This document shows, piece by piece, positions 9,050-16,894 of a DNA stretch of 64,000 nt; position 1 is the first letter of the stretch, and each line of letters begins with the position of its first letter. The stretch comes from RPQJ01 sp963793005 (GTDB taxonomy: Bacteria; Pseudomonadota; Gammaproteobacteria; Steroidobacterales; Steroidobacteraceae): assembly GCA_963793005.1 (NCBI GenBank), contig CAWBYP010000002.1, positions 372,001 to 436,000 of the forward strand. The letters are read 5' to 3'. The translations under genes were made by a program, and so were the position numbers. The notes under the pieces are model-generated. The model had not been told where the DNA came from and did not search any database. It worked only from the letters and a program-made list of their open reading frames with translations.

Positions 9050-9690
9050 GGCATGGCCGCCGACGGAGCCGAGGGCGTATGCGGCAATTCACCATCGGCC
9101 CAGGTGATCCGCTGCCAGATCGCGTTCTCGTCGAAACCGGACTGTATCGCCGGAAAAAGCATCATCAGGCCGAAGATCGCGAACATTCCAAGCCCTGGCT
9201 CCACCGTCGCGAGCTCGGCGATCTTCACCAGCGCGACCAGCACGCCGAGCATCATCACCTCGATCATCGCCCACGGTCGAAGTGCCTCCGACCAGCGCAG
9301 CAACTCACCCACCCACGGCGGGGCGGGCGGACGGCGCGCCGCCAGCAGCACGGTCAGCAGGAACAGCACGAACAACGCGGGAGCCACGAGTGCGCAGAAA
9401 CCTACCAGCACCGCCGTGATTGGCTGGTCCGTTTCCCACATCTTCAGGCAGCCGCCGAGTATCGTCGTGCTCGCATGCCGCCCGACCACCGACATGCTCA
9501 TCATCGGCATCGTGTTGGCGATGACGAGCAGGATGGCGGCCGCAACCGACAGTGCAAGTGGACGCGTGATGGGATCTGCCACCCTGACGACCATGACGTG
9601 CCCGCAGCGGGCGCAGCATGCGCGGCTGCCGGGCTCCAGCTCGGGCAGCGTTTGCAGCAGGTCGCAGTCGGGACAGGCTGTCAGGTCCAC
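9046..9690 (-). CDS. pqiA: Paraquat-inducible protein A, N-terminal-half homologue
   Basis: Inner-membrane protein of about 214 aa with the cysteine pairs CPDC and CARCG near the N-terminus and four predicted helices, including LLVIANTMPMMSMSV, the typical PqiA segment. First gene of the pqi operon. The start is taken as GTG 9690, preceded by GAGGGA; an in-frame TTG at 9705 lacks a ribosome-binding site. It overlaps the next pqiA gene by ATGA, so the two halves are presumably made in equal amounts. Confidence 0.87.
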   Translation of the reverse strand: MDLTACPDCDLLQTLPELEPGSRACCARCGHVMVVRVADPITRPLALSVAAAILLVIANTMPMMSMSVVGRHASTTILGGCLKMWETDQPITAVLVGFCALVAPALFVLFLLTVLLAARRPPAPPWVGELLRWSEALRPWAMIEVMMLGVLVALVKIAELATVEPGLGMFAIFGLMMLFPAIQSGFDENAIWQRITWADGELPHTPSAPSAAMP

Positions 9691-9820
9691 GGGTCCCTCA
9701 CGCAAATCGAGCTTTAAGGCCGGCTACCTCGACACGCGAAATGTCGAGCTCCAGCAGTCGCAACTCGCCGCAGCCAGCGGGCCACTGGCGCACCCGCGTA
9801 GCGTCGGCCGTCCCGCCCAC

Positions 9821-10486
9821 TCAGGGTGCCGTCACCACCTTGTAGTACACGCCGTTCGCACCGTAGTTTGGCTGGAACCAGGTGTTGCCGCAGAGGTAGT
9901 ACGTGGTGCCGTCGACCTCGGGCATCGCGCATCCGCTCGGCAGCGTCGGGTAGACATTGCCGACGATGTATGTCGTGGTGGTGGTCGTAGTTGTAGTCGT
10001 CGTGTTTGCAGACTCCGCCGCGGCGGCTCCCACGGCCGCACCTACCACGACGCCCGCCGCGACAGCACCCGCGGTGCTGTAACCCCCGCAGTTGTAGCAC
10101 CCGGTGCCGTAGTAGTTGACGGTGGTCGGCGGGTGGTAGGCGTAAGCGCCGGGTGGCGGGGGCGCGTATACCGTCGCCCCGTAAGGCGTGGAATGGTACG
10201 CGCCATGCCCGTACTCCGCCGACGTCGTGCCGCCGTACACGTTGGTGTGCTCCGCACCGTCGCCGTAGCGGCCCTCGGTGGATCCGCCATACGTGTTGGT
10301 GTGCTCGGTTCCGCCTCCGTACGAGTGCTCGGTGCTGCCACCATACGCGTTGGTGTGCTCGGTCCCTCCTCCGTACGAGTGCGACGTGCTGCCTCCTGCG
10401 CGATTCCCATGCGTGTAGGCCGCCGCGAATTGCGGCGCGAGGCCGACCGCCAGCGCGGCGCCGATCATGATCAACATGTTCTTCAT
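9821..10486 (-). CDS. Secreted tandem-repeat protein of unknown function
   Basis: 221 aa; function not recognised. A signal peptide (MKNMLIMIGAALAVG, cleaved near AAA-Y) is followed by four tandem 18-residue repeats of the form xYGGGTEHTNxYGGSTEx that become more degenerate toward the C-terminus. Next come a Tyr/Pro segment, a Cys-Tyr-Asn-Cys motif, an Ala/Gly/Val-rich helix, a run of 11 threonines, and a compact end containing TTYYLCGNTWFQPNYG. The latter resembles small domains found in many proteobacterial secreted proteins. ATG 10486 is preferred because GGGAG lies 6 bases upstream. It ends a three-gene operon of exported proteins. Confidence 0.75.
   Translation of the reverse strand: MKNMLIMIGAALAVGLAPQFAAAYTHGNRAGGSTSHSYGGGTEHTNAYGGSTEHSYGGGTEHTNTYGGSTEGRYGDGAEHTNVYGGTTSAEYGHGAYHSTPYGATVYAPPPPGAYAYHPPTTVNYYGTGCYNCGGYSTAGAVAAGVVVGAAVGAAAAESANTTTTTTTTTTTYIVGNVYPTLPSGCAMPEVDGTTYYLCGNTWFQPNYGANGVYYKVVTAP
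10163..10378. repeat. Four degenerate 54-bp tandem repeats inside the secreted protein gene
   Basis: The minus-strand reading gives four consecutive 18-residue units. The first two differ at only two residues (HTNAYGG/HTNTYGG and final H/G), and units three and four diverge progressively. The order of divergence suggests recent duplication at the 5' side of the gene. Confidence 0.8.
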
Positions 10487-10500
10487 GGTCATCTCCCTGC

Positions 10501-11346
10501 TTACGGCTTAGAGGTCGGCTTGGCAACCGCCGCGCTGTCGTCCGGTCGGTCGAATGGGATGGGCAGCGCCTTGCCGGCAGCATCGGGCACCGCGAACGTC
10601 GCGGCCGCGACCGGCGAGCCTAGCTTCCAGTCGCTGATGTCCATTTCGTGTCTCAGCATCGCCGGGTCCTTGCGGTAGATCGCTCGCATCCGCCTCGGCA
10701 GCTTGTCATCGACGCCAATCCAGGCCTGGACGAACGCGTGGTCGTTCGCGTACGCGACCATGTAGGTCTTCACGCCGCCCACGGACTCGGACTCGCCGAT
10801 ATAGAACGCGACGCGCAGGCCCGCCAGCACATTCTTGTACGGTTCCGCGTCGAGCAGGTCCATGAATGGGTAATAGATCTGTGCCTTCGCGAAGGCCTGG
10901 TCCAGTGCCGCGTCGATGGTGGGCGGGGCGTCCGCCGTCGCGACGTAGTTTTCCTTGGGCGCAAACGCCGCCATCGTCTTGCCATCGTAGTAGAACTCAG
11001 TCGCTGGTCCGTCGCCCGGACTCAGGATGCGCAGCTTGTCGGGACGCTGCAGCACGACCTGGTAGCGGCTCGAGTACAGCAGCGGCGGGCCGAGACGACT
11101 CGGGCTTTCCTCGCTCACGACTGCCTTGAACGACACGGTCTTCGCCGCGGCCAGCGTGTCGCAGGACCCCTTCAGGATGCCGAGCGCCCTGGGCTCGAGT
11201 TCGATGGCCGGCGCAGCCACCGCTGGCGCCGCTGCGGCAGCGGCATGTGCGACACCGCTGCTGCCCGGGCCCGCCAGCAGCACCACGAGTCCCGCCGAAG
11301 CGAGTACTGCTGCGCCACGACCTGCAACAGCGTCAGGCGACCTCAT
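10501..11346 (-). CDS. DUF2092 family exported protein
   Basis: 281 aa. An N-terminal signal or membrane segment (residues about 10-35, ending GVAHAAAAAA) is followed by a DUF2092-type fold resembling LolA/LolB-like lipoprotein carriers: RALGILKGSCDTLAAAKTVSF, VLQRPDKLRILSPGDG, and FYYDGKTMAAF. Function is unknown in the family; a periplasmic role is inferred from the signal. The start ATG 11346 forms an ATGA overlap with the upstream gene. Upstream in-frame codons would run through that gene and are ignored. Confidence 0.78.
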   Translation of the reverse strand: MRSPDAVAGRGAAVLASAGLVVLLAGPGSSGVAHAAAAAAPAVAAPAIELEPRALGILKGSCDTLAAAKTVSFKAVVSEESPSRLGPPLLYSSRYQVVLQRPDKLRILSPGDGPATEFYYDGKTMAAFAPKENYVATADAPPTIDAALDQAFAKAQIYYPFMDLLDAEPYKNVLAGLRVAFYIGESESVGGVKTYMVAYANDHAFVQAWIGVDDKLPRRMRAIYRKDPAMLRHEMDISDWKLGSPVAAATFAVPDAAGKALPIPFDRPDDSAAVAKPTSKP

Positions 11347-11642
11347 GGGATCATCCCGCACTGGAACATCTTCGTGACGATAGGCGTCGCAACCTTGGCG
11401 AAGAATGCCTGCTGCATCTGCGCGTTGCCATGCAGGATCTCGACGGCCCTCTGCTCCTGCGCTGACTTGGGCTTGCCCTGGCTCTGGGCTTTTTCTTCCC
11501 ACAACTGCTCGCAGGTTGCGTTCTGGTACTTTGTGATCACCTTCTGGGCAATTTCGTCCAGGATCGGAAAGTCCTGGGCCTGGGCGACGCCACCGAGGCA
11601 GAGCGCCGGCAGCAATATCACTGGCAGGTAACGCTTCAACAT
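11343..11642 (-). CDS. Small exported protein of unknown function
   Basis: 99 aa with a clear Sec signal peptide (MLKRYLPVILLPALCLGGVAQA, cut before QDFP). The mature protein is about 77 residues and helical, with two cysteines (in ATCEQLWEEK and MFQCGMIP) that could pair. First gene of the three-gene exported operon, overlapping the DUF2092 gene by 4 bp. No family recognised with confidence. Confidence 0.7.
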   Translation of the reverse strand: MLKRYLPVILLPALCLGGVAQAQDFPILDEIAQKVITKYQNATCEQLWEEKAQSQGKPKSAQEQRAVEILHGNAQMQQAFFAKVATPIVTKMFQCGMIP

Positions 11643-11829
11643 GGGTCTTCTCCGTTGATAAGAAATTTCCTGTCGAAAGCCCGGCGTGCCTCATTCCGAC
11701 ACTAACGAGCGCAGACAGCCGCGCGTAGGGACGACGGCGATACTACCGCCGGCGCCGAGGAAACAGGTACGGTCGAGAATCCAGCAATTCCTCGCGCTCC
11801 GGGCCGCAGGCTACTAAAGTGCCTGCAGC

Positions 11830-11835
11830 TATACT
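11830..11835 (+). promoter_or_regulatory. Candidate -10 element (TATACT) upstream of the AraC-type gene
   Basis: TATACT in a relatively AT-rich patch of the 299-bp region between the divergent exported-protein operon and the araC-type gene. No matching -35 hexamer is seen 16-18 bases upstream, so the call is tentative. Confidence 0.3.
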
Positions 11836-11941
11836 TTGCATTTAAGGCCAAAATGACACCGTTCCATCAAGACGGCAAGTGGCGCTATCACTGAAAGGGA
11901 AAGCCTCCCGGGCCGCCCTGGTGCCAGGACAGAAGGTATCT

Positions 11942-12946
11942 ATGTTTCCCGGTGACGTCCGCGTCGGCAACGTCCTTGAGGTCCGGACGCTGGCAGCCGA
12001 ATTCGGCCTGGATTTTCCGGGACTGCTCGCGGCGGCCGGAGGCGCAGCAGACGCCTTCGAGGATCCCGAGGCACGCCTGGGCATCGACGTTCTCGGCCGA
12101 TTGTTAAAAGGCTGTGTCGAGCACTCGAACTGCCCTCATTTCGGACTACTGGTCGGTCGGCGTTTCAACCCGACATCGCTGGGCGAACTCAGCGTCCTGA
12201 TGAGGAACTGCAGGTCGGTACGCGAAGCGCTGGCGCTCGGCGCGAGTCACCTGCAGGTCACCGACCGAGCCGCCATGTCGTTCTTGCTTGAGGCAGGCGA
12301 TGGTCGCGCAGTGCTGGGCTACGCGATGTTTGAAGGCGTCATCCCGGGGGCGGAATACATCCAGGACGGCGCCCTCACGCAGCAGTGCCGCCTGCTGCGC
12401 GAACTCTGCGGTCCTGCCTGGCGACCGCTGACGGTACGGCTATCGCGGGTTCGGCCTGCGGATCCCAGGCCGTATCGTGCCGCCTTGGGCGAAAATGTCG
12501 AGTTCGACGCTGACCTCTCCGCAATCGTCTTCGAGTCGCGCTGGCTGGAGCAGCCGATCTCGGGAGCCAGCAGCAAGGCATTCCACGCCGCCGCGCAGGC
12601 TGTCAAGTCGAAACAGGCATCTTTCCCGGTGACGTTTTCGCAGCAGGTTCGCCGTGCTATCCACGCCCTGCTGTTTTCAAGCAGCGCCTCGATGCATAAG
12701 ATCGCGCGAATCTTCGATGTAGCCCCGCGCACATTGCGCCGTCGCCTTGCAGAGGAAACCACGACGGTGCGCGGCCTTACAAGCGACGTGCGACGCGAGA
12801 TTTCTCTCCACCTGCTGAGAAATACCAATCTCAAGATTTCCGAGGTCGCGGAGGCACTGCGCTATGCCGACACCGCGGTGTTTTCGCGCGCGTTCCGTTC
12901 GTGGACGGGCATGAGCCCAAGGCAATGGCGCGCGAAGTGCGAATAA
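11942..12946 (+). CDS. AraC family transcriptional regulator (OruR/ArgR-like architecture)
   Basis: 334 aa. The N-terminal about 200 residues match the Arabinose_bd-type ligand domain common in pseudomonad and xanthomonad regulators (RFNPTSLGELSVLMRNCRSV). The C-terminal about 85 residues form the double helix-turn-helix: MHKIARIFDVAPRTLRRRLAEE and ISEVAEALRYADTAVFSRAFRSWTGMSP. ATG 11942 is preferred because AGAAGG lies just upstream; an in-frame GTG at 11879 would add 21 residues. It is divergent from the three-gene exported operon, a usual arrangement for a local regulator, though target and ligand are unknown. Confidence 0.88.
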   Translation: MFPGDVRVGNVLEVRTLAAEFGLDFPGLLAAAGGAADAFEDPEARLGIDVLGRLLKGCVEHSNCPHFGLLVGRRFNPTSLGELSVLMRNCRSVREALALGASHLQVTDRAAMSFLLEAGDGRAVLGYAMFEGVIPGAEYIQDGALTQQCRLLRELCGPAWRPLTVRLSRVRPADPRPYRAALGENVEFDADLSAIVFESRWLEQPISGASSKAFHAAAQAVKSKQASFPVTFSQQVRRAIHALLFSSSASMHKIARIFDVAPRTLRRRLAEETTTVRGLTSDVRREISLHLLRNTNLKISEVAEALRYADTAVFSRAFRSWTGMSPRQWRAKCE

Positions 12947-13023
12947 GAGCTGATGAGTGTCGACCCTGCCTGGATCTTGTATAAACGGCGTGGTGCTGTC
13001 GAGGCATCAGGGAGAACAGAACC

Positions 13024-13509
13024 GTGTTGAGAATGACGAAAATCCTGCTGATCGTATCTGTGGCCTTTTGGTGCCTGCTGGGCGCATTCGGAAACGCCAC
13101 GGATTGGGACGGAACCATGGGCGCGGTGGGCGCAGCGGCGTCGATGTCCACTTTTGAAGGCGGGGCTGAAAGCTGGCGGGCAAGCTCCAGTCCGGTCGTC
13201 ATATGGATGGGAGCGCTGATGATCATGCTGACGAAGCTGGCCGCAGGCATCCTGTGCTCGATCGGCGCCGTTGAAATGTGGCGGGCCCGGGCAGGCGATG
13301 TGACACGGTTTGCGCTGGCGAAAAGGCCTGCCCTGGCAGGCTGTGGTGTTGCCATGCTGCTGCTTTTCGGCGGCTTTATCGTTATCGGCGAAACATGGTT
13401 CGAGATGTGGCGCTCCGATGTACTGCGAGACCTGTCCCTGCAGAGCGCGTTTCGCTACGGCGCAATGGTCACCCTGATCGCGCTCTACGTAGGGTGCCTG
13501 GAGGACTAG
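13024..13509 (+). CDS. DUF2165 family small integral membrane protein
   Basis: 161 aa with four predicted membrane helices: about 6-22, 59-80, 103-122 and 141-157. The first loop, ATDWDGTMGAV, is a variant of the TDYxxN loop typical of DUF2165. GTG 13024 has AGGGAGA 9 bases upstream. It stands alone between the AraC-type gene and a convergent adhesin-like gene. No function is known for the family. Confidence 0.72.
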   Translation: MLRMTKILLIVSVAFWCLLGAFGNATDWDGTMGAVGAAASMSTFEGGAESWRASSSPVVIWMGALMIMLTKLAAGILCSIGAVEMWRARAGDVTRFALAKRPALAGCGVAMLLLFGGFIVIGETWFEMWRSDVLRDLSLQSAFRYGAMVTLIALYVGCLED

Positions 13510-13563
13510 CCAGCCGGTGGCAGCGGGCACCGGGGTGCACCAGGAGCACCGCATTGATGACTA

Positions 13564-14079
13564 TCAGTCCGGTTTCCTGATCATCACCTTGAAGGATCTA
13601 CTGGCTTCCTCGACCAGAGTCCTGATTCCTTCACTCTCCGGCTGCTCGAAGTCGCCTTCCACGTCGGGCTTCTTCGTTGCCATATCGAAGCCGCAGACGA
13701 AATCCATCAGCTGGGCCGAAGTCGAGCCCGGGACCGGCGATTCGGGCTCGTCCTGCGGTGTGATGCTGCCGATGCTCTCCAATGTGACCGGGTCGAATCC
13801 TGTTACCTGCCGCGGTAAAACTTCCTGCAAATCGCAATTCCACGAATACCGGATCGCGGATACGCCAAGCACAGAGCCGTCAGTCCCGCTCCGGGCGACA
13901 TAGACCCATGCAGTCCTGACGCCTTGGTTCAAGGTCAGCGTGTTCGTATCAACCGCCGTGGCTACGGGCGTATTTGCCGAGCCCCACCACCACAGTTCCC
14001 ACAACTCGGCGTGGACGGGCATTGGTGCAGACACCAGCGCGGCGAGCAGCGCCACCCAGATCATTCGAATCCTGGCCAT
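13564..14079 (-). CDS. Exported protein, surface-adhesin-E-like
   Basis: 171 aa. The signal peptide MARIRMIWVALLAALVSAPMPVHA is followed by a small domain with a W-rich start (ELWELWWWG), a VYVARS strand, two conserved cysteines (WNCDLQE, DFVCGFD) and PVPGSTSAQLMDFVC. This layout resembles the haemophilus surface-adhesin protein E family widespread in proteobacteria. The start ATG 14079 has GGAGG 7 bases upstream; the open frame continues upstream through both tRNA genes, which is not translated. Family assignment is tentative. Confidence 0.6.
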   Translation of the reverse strand: MARIRMIWVALLAALVSAPMPVHAELWELWWWGSANTPVATAVDTNTLTLNQGVRTAWVYVARSGTDGSVLGVSAIRYSWNCDLQEVLPRQVTGFDPVTLESIGSITPQDEPESPVPGSTSAQLMDFVCGFDMATKKPDVEGDFEQPESEGIRTLVEEASRSFKVMIRKPD

Positions 14080-14207
14080 GCCCGGGCCTCCTGCGTCCCC
14101 GGCGAAATGGTAGCGCAGCCGCGCTGTCCTACGCGGGGTTATCGGCATTCGTTGGATTTGCCCGGACAGCCCCGGACCAGGCGCCCGGAAGCGCCAGGAA
14201 AAGGGGT

Positions 14208-14281
14208 TGGAGGCTAGGGTCGGAATCGAACCGGCGTACACGGCTTTGCAGGCCGCTGCATGACCACTCTGCCACCTAGCC
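14208..14281 (-). tRNA. tRNA-Cys (GCA)
   Basis: On the minus strand the 7-bp acceptor stem GGCTAGG/CCTAGCC closes a cloverleaf with anticodon loop containing GCA, T-arm GGTTCGATTCC, U73 discriminator as required for cysteinyl-tRNA synthetase, and a genome-encoded CCA end. It lies 47 bp after tRNA-Gly. Confidence 0.96.
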
Positions 14282-14328
14282 GGTGATGCGCGCAGTCCCG
14301 GGGGCACCCGGAACTGCGGCCAAAAAAC

Positions 14329-14404
14329 TGGAGCGGGTAACGAGGCTCGAACTCGTGACCTCGACCTTGGCAAGGTCGCGCTCTACCAACTGAGCTACAC
14401 CCGC
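14329..14404 (-). tRNA. tRNA-Gly (GCC)
   Basis: Minus-strand cloverleaf with 5' GCGGGTG paired to TACCCGC, D-arm TAGCTCAGTTGGTAGAGC, anticodon stem-loop GACCTTGCCAAGGTC (anticodon GCC), T-arm GAGTTCGAGCCTC and encoded CCA. It lies 64 bp downstream of pgsA, as glyW does in E. coli. Confidence 0.97.
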
Positions 14405-14468
14405 TCGGGCGTTCCCGACGACGACAGCCGTCGGTAGCCGCGAATTTTCAATAGCTTAGGAGCATCTG

Positions 14469-15038
14469 TCAAGGGACATGCTCGCGACGGAGCTCAGGCC
14501 AGGCCGCCCGCAGGTAGCTGCCCATGGACCAGATCGTGAGCGCTGCGGCCAGAACCAGCATTATCACGCCCATCTGGTACACCGGAAGCCGGAACACGTC
14601 CTCACGGAACATCATCATGCTGAGGCCCGTCATCTGGAGAATGGTCTTCCATTTACCCATGCCTGAGACCGCGACCTTGGCCCGTGCGCCAAGGTGCGCC
14701 ATCCACTCACGCAGCGCCGACACTGTGATCTCCCGGCCGATGATCACGATGGCCGTGACCACGATCAGCGGCCGGGTATCGTGTCCCACCAGCAGCACGA
14801 GCGCCGTGGACACCATCAGCTTGTCCGCCACCGGATCCAGGAACTCACCCAGAGGCGTGGTGATACCCATGCGACGCGCCAGGTAGCCGTCCAGCGAGTC
14901 GGTGATCGCTGCGGCGATGAAAACAATCGCCGCGAGCGGCTTCGACCACGGGTGGTCCCAGTAGAACAGTGCGACGACCAGCGGCACGGCGGCGATGCGG
15001 CCGATCGTGAGGATGTTGGGCAGGCTATCGAGCTTCAA
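14469..15038 (-). CDS. pgsA: CDP-diacylglycerol--glycerol-3-phosphate 3-phosphatidyltransferase
   Basis: Inner-membrane enzyme of 189 aa making phosphatidylglycerol phosphate, the committed step to PG and cardiolipin. The CDP-alcohol phosphotransferase motif D-G-x2-A-R-x8-G-x3-D-x3-D is complete: Asp50, Gly51, Ala54, Arg55, Gly64, Asp68, Asp72. About five membrane helices. The start is TTG at 15038, overlapping the uvrC stop as TTGA. The order uvrC-pgsA-tRNA is conserved in gammaproteobacteria. Confidence 0.95.
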   Translation of the reverse strand: MKLDSLPNILTIGRIAAVPLVVALFYWDHPWSKPLAAIVFIAAAITDSLDGYLARRMGITTPLGEFLDPVADKLMVSTALVLLVGHDTRPLIVVTAIVIIGREITVSALREWMAHLGARAKVAVSGMGKWKTILQMTGLSMMMFREDVFRLPVYQMGVIMLVLAAALTIWSMGSYLRAAWPELRREHVP

Positions 15039-16870
15039 GTGTTTCCCGGTCCCGGGTTCATACGTTCGTAGATCTTTTCCGCGAGGTTCCTGCTGACGCC
15101 CTGCACTTTCGCCAGATCCTCGACGGACGCCTGCTTGAGTCCGTGCAGGCCACCGAAAGCCTTCAGCAGTTCCTTCCGTCGCACCGGCCCGAGCCCGGGA
15201 ATTTCCTCGAGGAATGACTCTCGCCGCGCGAGATCCCTGGCCTTGCGGTGCCCTGCGATCGCGAAACGATGCGCTTCGTCACGCACGCGCTGGATCAGCC
15301 GCAGGGCCGGAGAGCCCGCCTCGAGTATAAGCGGCGCATCCTGCCCGTCCAAGAAAAGGCGTTCCTGCCCCGCGCGACGATCCACCCCCTTTGCCACCCC
15401 TACGGTGAGGGGCGGCGCAACTCCCGCCGCCTTCAGCCCATCGAGTGCTGCCGCGAGCTGGCCGCGGCCTCCGTCGATCAGCAGCAAGTCGGGCAGCGGG
15501 AACTCACCACGCGCAATTCGCCCGAAGTGCCGCTCCACGGCCTGGCGCATTCCTGCGTAGTCGTCACCGGGCGTGAGCCCGCGCAGGTTGAATCGGCGGT
15601 AGGCACTCTTGACTGGCCCCTCGGGGCCCATGACGACGCAGGAAGCAATCGCCGACTCGCCCATCGTATGGCTTACGTCGAAGCACTCGATGCGGGCCGG
15701 GGCACTGCCGAGGCCGAGCACATTTCCAAGTGACTCCAGCTGTTCAGCCATGCCGGCACGACTGGCGGCCTTCATCGTCAGGCCCAGTTCGGCGTTCGCC
15801 CGGGCCATGGCGATCCAGCGTGCCCGGGTACCGCGCACGCCTGCGCGCACCCGCACCGCATGCCCGCTGCGCTCGGCGAGCGCTGCTTCGAGGAGCTCGG
15901 AGTCCTCCAGGGCCTGGCTCACGAGGATCTCGGCCGGTGCTTCTCGAGCCAGGTAGTGCTGGCCCAGGAACGCGGCCAGCACCTCGGTCTCCCCACCCAG
16001 GCCGCCACGGGTAAAAAAGTTACTGCTGCCGAGATTGCGACCGCCACGCACGAATACCACCGACACACAGTGGTCAGCGCCCGCGCTTGCCACGGCGACC
16101 GCATCTGCGTCCCGGCCGCCCATGCGGGTCACCGACTGGCTCGCCTGTACCTGCTTCAGCATCCCGACCTGGTCGCGAAGCCTCGCGGCCTCCTCGAATC
16201 GAAGCGCATCGGCCGCGACGTCCATGCGCCGCCGGAGGTCGGCGATCACCTCGTCGTTGCGCCCCTCGAGCACCCGGGTTGCGTCGGCAACGTCCTGCGC
16301 ATAGGCCTCCTTCGTGACCAGGCCCACGCATGGCCCGGTGCAGCGCTGGATCTGGTACTGGAGGCACGGCCGCGAGCGATTGGCAAAAAACGTGTCGGCA
16401 CAGGGTCGGATGCGGAACAGCTTCTGCAGCAGCAGCAGCGATTCGCGGGTCGCGACCGTGCTGGGGAACGGCCCGAAAAAACGCCCGGGCTCCTTGCGCG
16501 AGCCACGGAAGAACTCGAGCCGCGGAAACTCGTGCGCCGTAAGGTGTATGAACGGGAAACTCTTGTCGTCCTTCAGCAGCACGTTGTAGCGAGGACGATG
16601 CCGCTTGATCAGGTTCTGCTCGAGCAGCAGCGCCTCGATCTCGGAGGCCGTGACCGTGACCTCCACCCGCAGCACCTGCTCGAGCATCACCTGGGTCCTG
16701 TCGCCGTGCGCGCCGCCACGGAAATAGCTCGAAACCCGGTCTTTGAGGTGCCGCGCCTTGCCGACGTAGAGGATCGTGTCGTCACGCCCGAGCATTCGAT
16801 ACACGCCCGGCTTCGCAGGCAGGGCGGCGAGGAATGAGCGCAGGTCGAATGGGGCTGCGGCGTCGGACAC
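15035..16870 (-). CDS. uvrC: Excinuclease ABC subunit C
   Basis: 611 aa, normal family length. Nucleotide excision repair nuclease that cuts on both sides of a lesion after UvrAB loading. The N-terminal GIY-YIG domain has KPGVYRML and LYVGKARHLKDRVSSYF. A UVR motif lies at about 205-235 (RRRMDVAADALRFEEAARLRD is its core region). The central RNase-H-like domain has IECFDVSHTMGESAIAS, and the C-terminus has tandem helix-hairpin-helix motifs (IPGLGPVRRKELLKAFGG). GTG start at 16870. Coupled to pgsA. Confidence 0.97.
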   Translation of the reverse strand: MSDAAAPFDLRSFLAALPAKPGVYRMLGRDDTILYVGKARHLKDRVSSYFRGGAHGDRTQVMLEQVLRVEVTVTASEIEALLLEQNLIKRHRPRYNVLLKDDKSFPFIHLTAHEFPRLEFFRGSRKEPGRFFGPFPSTVATRESLLLLQKLFRIRPCADTFFANRSRPCLQYQIQRCTGPCVGLVTKEAYAQDVADATRVLEGRNDEVIADLRRRMDVAADALRFEEAARLRDQVGMLKQVQASQSVTRMGGRDADAVAVASAGADHCVSVVFVRGGRNLGSSNFFTRGGLGGETEVLAAFLGQHYLAREAPAEILVSQALEDSELLEAALAERSGHAVRVRAGVRGTRARWIAMARANAELGLTMKAASRAGMAEQLESLGNVLGLGSAPARIECFDVSHTMGESAIASCVVMGPEGPVKSAYRRFNLRGLTPGDDYAGMRQAVERHFGRIARGEFPLPDLLLIDGGRGQLAAALDGLKAAGVAPPLTVGVAKGVDRRAGQERLFLDGQDAPLILEAGSPALRLIQRVRDEAHRFAIAGHRKARDLARRESFLEEIPGLGPVRRKELLKAFGGLHGLKQASVEDLAKVQGVSRNLAEKIYERMNPGPGNT

Positions 16871-16894
16871 GCGGAGATTGTAAGGCGCGGACGC

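Noticed and set aside
11347..11694. N-terminal extension of the DUF2092 protein
   Set aside because: It lies in another frame of the upstream small exported gene; the ATGA start at 11346 fits better.
12947..13023. A small gene between the AraC-type gene and the DUF2165 gene
   Set aside because: No ORF with start and ribosome-binding site; only the leader of the DUF2165 gene.
14080..14373. N-terminal extension of the adhesin-like protein
   Set aside because: It would be translated through tRNA-Cys and most of tRNA-Gly; a signal peptide and GGAGG mark the true start at 14079.
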